Assembly (NCBI GenBank): GCA_023807065.1
Contig: JAJJLU010000946.1
Span: 1 to 13,589, forward strand
Source of the DNA: Isotricha intestinalis
Lineage: Eukaryota; Ciliophora; Litostomatea; Vestibuliferida; Isotrichidae
Reading direction: 5' to 3'
DNA length: 13,589 bases
The notes under the pieces are model-generated. The model saw nothing but the letters and a program-made list of their open reading frames with translations. It was not told where the DNA came from and ran no database searches. Positions within the stretch are counted from its first letter, which is position 1; each line of letters starts with the position of its first letter. Of this stretch, positions 8,787-13,589 are shown piece after piece. The position numbers and the translations under genes were made by a program.

Positions 8787-9866
8787 TTATTGTTTTTTAC
8801 AATTGCTAAAAAAATATTTATTATTATTATAATTAAAATTAATTTCTTTATCACTACAACTTTTAAATAATTTAATTTTATTATACTCTTTTCCATTATT
8901 ATACTGTAATAAATTTTTTTTAGGAGTATGATAAATATCAGGAGTAAAAGTAATTCCTTTTTCATAATCAATTTTATTTTCTAAAATTTTATGATTTTTT
9001 TTTCTGTTCTTATAATCTAAATATAATTCATCAAAAAAAGCTTGATTTGAAATAGATAAATTAATAGAACTTTTTTTTAAATATTTCTTTTCAATTCTAT
9101 CTTTTTTTTTTTTTCTATCAATTCCATCTTGATATAATCTATTATAAATTGATATAGAATTTGATCTATGATTTTTTATATATTTATTTATTTTTGGATT
9201 AAAAGTACAAATTAATTCATATTCATCTTCATTATCTTTATATAATTTTTCTTTATCTTTATTCATTGTATTCCTAAAAATTTCTTGTCTTTGAATAAAA
9301 TTTGTAATTTTCCAATCATTATTTTTTTTACTTTTATTATTTCTTTCACCATCATAAATTGTTGTTTTAATATTTCTTGTATTATATTTTTTATTTTTTA
9401 AATTTAATTTACTATTATTTTTACTTTTTAATTGAGAATTAGAAGAAGAAATACTTGAAATAGAACTTATTTTATTAAAATCTAAATTAGAATTAATATT
9501 ATTTAAAATTATTTTCTCATCTTCTAAATCTTTAAAAATATAAGTTTGAGAATTTTTTTTTTCATTATATATAATATTCTTTATTGGAGAAATATCAAAA
9601 TTATAATTTCTTATTTTATTATTTATTTTTACATTTCTTTTCCATTTTTTTAAATAATAAGAAATTGATCTTACTTCTTTTTTAGAATATATTAAAAGAA
9701 TATCATATATTTTCCTACTTTCTATATTTGATTTGTGATTAATATAATTTTTTATTATTGATTCACTTATTAAAGAAATATTTTCACTTGATAATTCTGA
9801 TAAATAAGCACTTAAAGTTTGCTTAAAATTTTCAATAATTGAATTTGATATTTTTGTGGATTTCAT
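8787..9866 (-). CDS. Low-complexity protein with repeated LYxDxxxRKK and FxPxI motifs
   Basis: No named family was recognised for this 359-residue protein. Residues 8-85 look helical and end in YYLKKWKRNVK (70-80), loosely like a coiled or Sfi1-type helix. Residues 100-210 are Ser/Asn/Lys-rich. The C-terminal third contains a duplicated unit: IYNRLYQDGIDRKKKK (240-255) and FFDELYLDYKNRKKNH (277-292) align as Y/F-x-x-L-Y-x-D-x-x-x-R-K-K. The pair is bracketed by TFNPKIN (221-227) and ITFTPDI (305-311). From memory, FxPxI motifs alternating with LYxDxxxR segments recur in ciliate and other protist proteins, some linked to cytoskeleton or cilia; that link is an inference. A GT-AG pair near the 3' end would give a different C-terminus, ending LDD at 8768. 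The frame as given ends in TAA. Confidence 0.72.
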   Translation of the reverse strand: MKSTKISNSIIENFKQTLSAYLSELSSENISLISESIIKNYINHKSNIESRKIYDILLIYSKKEVRSISYYLKKWKRNVKINNKIRNYNFDISPIKNIIYNEKKNSQTYIFKDLEDEKIILNNINSNLDFNKISSISSISSSNSQLKSKNNSKLNLKNKKYNTRNIKTTIYDGERNNKSKKNNDWKITNFIQRQEIFRNTMNKDKEKLYKDNEDEYELICTFNPKINKYIKNHRSNSISIYNRLYQDGIDRKKKKDRIEKKYLKKSSINLSISNQAFFDELYLDYKNRKKNHKILENKIDYEKGITFTPDIYHTPKKNLLQYNNGKEYNKIKLFKSCSDKEINFNYNNNKYFFSNCKKQ

Positions 9867-10392
9867 TACTTCAAATAATTTATTAAATGAATTTTTTGAT
9901 TTTTCTATTATTATTCCCTAGAAAATTTTTATTTACTAATATACTATATAAATTAGATATTCTATGAAGTCTTTTTCTTTTATTATATTCATTTAAGAAA
10001 TAATAATTATAATTTTATTATATTTATAATTTTTTGATTATTTATAACTTATAATACATTAATCATTAATCTTTTAAGATTTTATATAAAAAATATAATA
10101 AATGTAGCCTCGATACATTTCCTCTATATTTCAATTTTTGCATTTTAATCCCTTTTTTATTTTTTTAAACTAATCAATATTTAATATTTTTCTTCAACAT
10201 AATTTATTTCTCTTCATTACTTATAGAAAAAAGAAATTTTATTTTTCAATATCAAATTTCAAATATGAAATAAAAATTATGATTTTTTTGGATAAAATTT
10301 ATAAACACAATGAGATAATTCCATATAACAGGATTCTAAAGAAACTAATAAATTAATTAAATAAATATAATCCAAAAAAATAAAATAAAAAA
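9867..10392. promoter_or_regulatory. Divergent intergenic region with a GC-looped hairpin
   Basis: This 526-bp region separates the starts of the 8787-9866 gene (-) and the 10393-10992 gene (+) and should contain both promoters. It is AT-rich except for one palindromic element at 10100-10120: AAATGTA, loop GCCTCGA, TACATTT. A C-containing patch follows (10121-10152). No coding frame is supported. Confidence 0.5.
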
Positions 10393-10992
10393 ATGTCATA
10401 TCGTAGAACCCATAATCAATACCAAACACCAAAAAAAGAAGAAAAATCTCCAATAAAAACATCAGAAGAAACATTAACATTATTAATAGACACAGAAGAT
10501 ACAAGAGACTCTTTAAAATCAGACACAACATTTTACCTTCATCCATCTCAATTAAACATGTTAAAAACAATATCAAATGACCAATTTTCATCAGTGACAA
10601 TAAGAAATACACAATTAGATGAAATAACTCCAAATTCTTTATTAAATATATTTTCAAAAGTAAATACATTTGGAAAAGTAGAAATAATAGTTTATCAACC
10701 ATTAGAAGTAATGCAAGAAATTGATGCAAAACAAATTGAAGCTTGTGCTCTTTTAGTTGGTTTTATTGATACTAAAATTACTGATTTTAGTTATGTTGAT
10801 AAAAATAATAAAAAAATTAATACTTTGTGTGTTTCATTTGTTAAACCTAAAAAAAGAGTTGTTTATGATAATGACAATATTCTTAGTGGAAATGTCTCTG
10901 TTGCTAGTGAAAAGGAAGTAGTTAGTGGAAGTAATAGTAATACTGATAGTGGAAGTAAAAATAATAGAAGCTCTTATAGAAGAAGGAAATAA
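10393..10992 (+). CDS. Hypothetical 199-aa protein with possible anamorsin/methyltransferase-like core
   Basis: I do not recognise this protein with confidence. The N-terminal 40 residues are basic and polar (MSYRRTHNQY at the start) and the C-terminal 45 are Ser/Asn/Gly-rich, ending SSYRRRK, so both tails are Arg-containing and probably disordered. The core (about 46-155) has the look of the second half of a Rossmann methyltransferase fold: SLLNIFSKVNTFGKVEIIV (81-99), then a helix, ALLVGFIDTKI (119-129) and a final strand ending VKPKK (149-153). This order resembles the N-terminal domain of anamorsin/Dre2, but the Cys clusters that bind Fe-S in that protein are absent. Codon choice changes abruptly at about 10741: Thr is ACA upstream and ACT downstream, Ile ATA then ATT, and Ser AGT appears only downstream. 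The AAAAAATG start context is typical, and it ends in TAA. Confidence 0.7.
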   Translation: MSYRRTHNQYQTPKKEEKSPIKTSEETLTLLIDTEDTRDSLKSDTTFYLHPSQLNMLKTISNDQFSSVTIRNTQLDEITPNSLLNIFSKVNTFGKVEIIVYQPLEVMQEIDAKQIEACALLVGFIDTKITDFSYVDKNNKKINTLCVSFVKPKKRVVYDNDNILSGNVSVASEKEVVSGSNSNTDSGSKNNRSSYRRRK

Positions 10993-11237
10993 ACTTTTTT
11001 TTTGATTTAGTTCTTTTTTTTGATTATTTAAAATTTTTTTAATTTTGATTTTTTATTATGTTTTTATTTTAAAAAATAAAAAATTTATTATTCATTTAAT
11101 ATATTATATATTATATGATTAATAATATAATATAATAAAACAATAATTATAATAAAATAAAAAAACTTAATAATTCTATTTAAACAAAGAAAATAATAAA
11201 TAAATAAAAAATGAATTTTTTATTTAATAGAAAATCT
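10993..11237. other. Convergent AT-rich intergenic region
   Basis: This 245-bp gap lies between the 3' ends of the 10393-10992 gene (+) and the CENP-B-type HTH gene (-). It has T-runs just after the plus-strand stop and alternating TA tracts around 11100-11145. No gene or RNA is seen. Confidence 0.5.
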
Positions 11238-12078
11238 TTAATTAAAAGATATATTATATCTTTTTTTATATTTTTCAAGCCATCCTTTGGAAGCTCTAAA
11301 ATGTTCATTATTAGATAATTCCATAGCTTTATTTTTAAAAAGTTTAACATTAACTTTCTTTCCAAGAGTAAAATGATAATCAATGTACCAAGCATAAAGT
11401 GCAGAATCCATTTTTGGATCTCTTATTTTTCTTCCTCCTCCTAAAAAAAATTAGAAATATATATTTTTATTTTTATAAATTTTTATCATATGTATTTCCT
11501 TTTTTTTAAATTTTTTTTTTAATTTTTTTATTATTTTTTTATATTTTATCTTTAAATATTTTGTTTTTTTTATTTTTTTTAATTGGATATTTGAATTAGG
11601 TTTTTTAAAAAAAAACCATTTATAAAATACATATGATGAATATAGAAAGATAAATCATACCTCTTTTTCTTTCAGGACCTTTTTTAATCCATCTTTGAAG
11701 AGTTTTGGTCTTTACATTATTAATTTTAGCAATTTCTTTTAAATTATTTTTTGTTTGTTCAACCTAAAATAAATTAAAAAAAATTACTTGTAATAAAATT
11801 TCTCTTTTTCTAGATAAAGGTAAAATTTGATATTTTTTTTGTTTATTTCTGACTTTTTTTTTATTAGAAATTTTATTTTTTTCATTTTCCAAATTTTCTT
11901 TTAATTCTTTATTTTCATTTTCTTTTTCATATAAAAAATCATCAATATTTTCATTAATGTTAATATTATTATCTTCAATTTCAAATTCACATTCATTTGA
12001 TAATGTTTCAGAAGAAATTTTAGTTAAATTTTTTATTCCTAATTCCTGACTTATATATTCATTAAATTGGTCATTCAT
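11238..12078 (-). CDS. Small protein with psq-like plus CENP-B-type DNA-binding HTH domains, three exons
   Basis: The coding parts are exon 1 at 12078-11788, exon 2 at 11763-11661 and exon 3 at 11440-11238, giving 198 residues that end in TAA. Residues 1-80 are acidic, then basic. A first helix-turn-helix of the CENP-B N-terminal/psq type covers about 87-125 (LSRKREILLQ, LKEIAKINNVKTKTLQRWIKKG). A GGGRK linker leads to a CENP-B-type HTH (about 139-196). That domain shows ALYAWYIDY (145-153), KLFKNKAMEL (164-173) and FRASKGWLEKYKKRYNI (179-195), the last being the family hallmark. In Tigger/pogo transposases and CENP-B this pair binds DNA ahead of a DDE domain. Here the protein stops right after it, so it looks like a domesticated, transposase-free DNA-binding protein. 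The domain spans all three exons, which supports the splice model. Target site and role are unknown. Confidence 0.82.
11441..11660 (-). other. 220-nt intron with internal complementary arms
   Basis: On the minus strand it begins GTATGA and ends TTTTTTTAG, interrupting a Gly codon (phase 1) between the two HTH domains. It is about tenfold longer than the other introns seen. It holds a perfect 13-bp inverted repeat (11485-11497 with 11625-11637, ATCATATGTATTT and its complement). Between the arms is an 8-bp hairpin (GGTTTTTT 11599-11606, AAAAAACC 11610-11617). Folding would bring donor and acceptor together. Confidence 0.75.
11764..11787 (-). other. 24-nt intron in the CENP-B-type HTH gene
   Basis: On the minus strand it begins GTAATT and ends TATTTTAG, in phase 0 after the Gln97 codon. 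Read through, it would stop the protein at TAG after seven hydrophobic residues. Spliced out, the psq-like HTH continues with VEQTKNNLKEIAK. All remaining bases are A or T. Confidence 0.8.
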
Positions 12079-12861
12079 CTTTTGTTCAATTATCAGTAAT
12101 ATATTAAAAATAAAAAAATGTTAATTTGAACAAAAACTTTTTTTCACGTATTTTATAATTATTACATATTTAACTTTTATTATTACTTTTTAATCTTTTG
12201 CTTTTAATTTGTTTTAATAATTATTTCAAAGGAAGATTTATTATTTTATTTGTTTCTAAAAAATATGATAAAGTAGTTTAAATTGCTTTCTTTAATTTTT
12301 TTCACTCAATATTCTAATTTCTTTTTCTATTATTTATTCATAATTTTTTAAAAAAATATATGTTTTAGTTCTTTTAGTATTTTTTCATTTTTGAAATTAA
12401 CTATTTTTGAATTCTGAGTTTGAATTTCCATTCATTTTATCAAATTTCATTTCATTCTTTTTTCTTTATTTTCAACAACCATATTTTATCTTTTTTTGTC
12501 CCATTATTTATTGTGTTAACAATAAAATTTTATAAAAAAGTTTTTATATATAAAATTAATTTTTCAATAAATTAAAATTATTTTACATTCATTGAAAAAT
12601 TATTATTATTTATTTTCAAAAATTTTTTAATAATAAATTATTTAAAGAATAATAAAAATTAAATACAAAAAAAAATTATATACGAGATTCAAACCCCATA
12701 TAATATTCTTATTAAAGAGAATATAATTCATTTTTTAAATGTATTCTCTTTTATTATTAATTTTATTTGATTATTTTCAAAAATAATTTTAATTTTTATT
12801 CATTAATTAAAAATTAAATTATAATTTTTCAATTTGGTGTAGTCAAATTTAATAAATAAAA
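12079..12861. other. Long divergent intergenic region, no supported protein gene
   Basis: The 783 bp lie between the start of the CENP-B-type gene (-) and the broken gene at the right end (+). No reading frame of useful length exists. A 10-codon minus-strand frame starting MGQKK (12472-12504) and scattered coding-like minus-strand fragments around 12300-12500 might be remains of a decayed gene, but I cannot support one. A cluster of inverted repeats at 12674-12751 is listed separately. Confidence 0.5.
12674..12751 (-). other. Inverted-repeat cluster with a tRNA T-arm-like segment
   Basis: On the minus strand an 8-bp stem (AATTATAT at 12721-12728, ATATAATT at 12674-12681) encloses GGGGTTTGAATCTC (12684-12697), which resembles a tRNA T arm or B box. 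A run of T follows directly, like a Pol III stop. A further 10-bp inverted repeat joins 12714-12723 with 12742-12751 and competes with a 7-bp stem (12703-12709 with 12718-12724). No A box or D arm is found and the span is too short for a tRNA, so no RNA gene is called. Confidence 0.35.
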
Positions 12862-13550
12862 ATGATAAGAAAACCAGAATATTTATATAAAAAAATGAAT
12901 TCAAAAAGAAAAGAATCTAAAAAACAATTATCAAACAAACAAAAAGTTCAAATTTAATTCAACAAAAATAGAAGATATAATATTTATGAATAGGGAAATA
13001 AAAGCAAAAGAAATATTTGAAAAACAATTTAAAAAAGAAGTAGAAAAATTAAGCAATTTGAAATTATTAAAGAAATAATAAAACTAGATGATGTTGAAGA
13101 AGAATATATTTTTTATTTTATTAAACTATATAAAGAATTAAATGCACAATTTAATATATCATCAGAAATGAAAAATATTATTATAGACTAAGTGAAAAAC
13201 ATTATTATGAATTAAATTTACCTTCAGATTCAATTATATAAATCATAAAATACTTTATTTAGAAGAACTTGATTTAATTTCTTCTTATTTATTTGTGTTG
13301 ATTATAAAAAATTAATAAATGCATTGGAAATAAAAAAAGAAGAAAATAAAAAATATTTTTCTCTAATAAATAAAGAATTAGAGGTAAATATGCCAATTTC
13401 TTTTAAAAAAAATGAAAATTTAATGTATTTTCTTATTAGGGATTTCATAATAAATAATTTTATTGAACATAAAAATAATGATGAATATTTAACAATGAAA
13501 AAATTTTTCATAAAAAATAAAATTAAATTACAATTTATTTTATTTTTTTT
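12862..13550 (+). pseudogene. Frame-broken gene running into the right telomere, family unknown
   Basis: A protein-like sequence can be followed on the plus strand from ATG at 12862 through six overlapping open segments that change frame at about 12953, 13045, 13173, 13236 and 13293. One change behaves like an extra base and four like a missing base; four of the five fall at A or T homopolymers. The segments read as ordinary Lys/Glu/Asn/Ile-rich sequence, and the last one (from 13294) stays open for 98 codons into the G-rich tract with no stop. I recognise no domain. It may be a real pseudogene cut by telomere addition, or an intact gene damaged by sequencing errors at a low-coverage end. The noisy telomere beside it favours errors, while the missing stop codon favours true truncation. 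Confidence 0.55.
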
Positions 13551-13589
13551 GGGGGGTGGGGGTTTGGGGGTTGGGGGAGGGGCCCCAAC
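13551..13589. repeat. Right telomere, irregular G-strand repeats with terminal fold-back
   Basis: Runs of four to six G recur with a spacing of about 6-8 bases, separated by T, TTT, TT and A. This fits a degraded version of the ATTGGGG repeat implied by the left end. The last seven bases, CCCCAAC (13583-13589), are the exact reverse complement of GTTGGGG (13570-13576), so the end switches to the C-strand. That suggests a fold-back or an amplification or assembly artefact at the terminus. Confidence 0.75.

Noticed and set aside
8768..8971. Separate 67-aa hydrophobic minus-strand protein
   Set aside because: It lies in another frame of the 3' end of the 8787-9866 gene and consists of Ile/Leu/Lys runs typical of a shadow frame.
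10277..10729. 150-aa Leu-rich minus-strand frame
   Set aside because: It is the antisense shadow of the 10393-10992 gene. The sense strand has a good start context, balanced composition and a plausible fold.
12472..12504. Minus-strand start MGQKK, a possible myristoylated N-terminus
   Set aside because: It stops after ten residues and I found no GT-AG intron that extends it into a convincing frame.
12674..12728. tRNA gene on the minus strand
   Set aside because: The T stem has mismatches, there is no A box or D arm, and the distance between the acceptor halves is far too short.
12862..13550. Programmed frameshifting of the Euplotes type as the cause of the frame breaks
   Set aside because: That mechanism works as +1 shifts at AAA-TAA or AAA-TAG slippery stops. 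Here the shifts go in both directions and the stops follow ATT, AAA, GAC, ATA and AAT codons, with no shared motif.
1..13589. CRISPR arrays, bacterial operons, insertion sequences or phage genes
   Set aside because: There are no spaced direct repeats, ribosome-binding sites or terminal-repeat elements with transposase. Introns, telomeres and eukaryotic domain families show that the DNA is eukaryotic nuclear.

Overview
The window reads as a small, very AT-rich eukaryotic chromosome of about 13.6 kb with telomere-like repeats at both ends. The left end is three perfect CCCCAAT units plus a partial fourth. The right end is a noisy G-strand tract. Short GT-AG introns (24 and 28 nt, plus one of 220 nt), dense protein genes, K/N/I-rich proteins and paired telomeres all point to a ciliate macronuclear minichromosome. 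My recollection is that CCCCAAT-type telomeres occur in rumen entodiniomorph (litostome) ciliates; I cannot check that here. All eight intact genes end in TAA, and long conserved domains read through without TGA or TAG, so the standard code fits.

Layout, left to right: telomere and a non-coding subtelomere with one GC-rich island; a Bax inhibitor-1/TMBIM membrane protein (+); a RasGEF-domain protein (-) that diverges from a small gene (+) for an N-terminally MGCC protein, probably lipid-anchored, with a 28-nt intron; a multi-pass acyltransferase-3/NRF-6-like protein (-); a cyclin-box protein with an N-terminal zinc ribbon (-); a low-complexity protein with two copies of an LYxDxxxRKK motif and FxPxI motifs (-); a 199-aa protein with a possible anamorsin/methyltransferase-like core (+); a three-exon gene for a small protein with tandem psq-like and CENP-B-type DNA-binding HTH domains and no transposase (-); and, next to the right telomere, a gene (+) that is broken by several single-base frame changes and stays open into the telomeric tract.

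The genes do not form one obvious pathway. Several are signalling or regulatory (RasGEF, cyclin, CENP-B-type HTH, a putative acylated peripheral membrane protein), and two are multi-pass membrane proteins. Genes on opposite strands share short flanks. The RasGEF and MGCC genes share a 71-bp intergenic region carrying a perfect 11-bp inverted repeat, a candidate bidirectional control site.

No new defence or mobile system is evident. The points most worth checking are the telomere-truncated broken gene, the fold-back at the right end, the CENP-B-type gene with its foldable intron, an abrupt synonymous codon switch inside the 199-aa gene, and the apparent loss of the conserved His in the acyltransferase.
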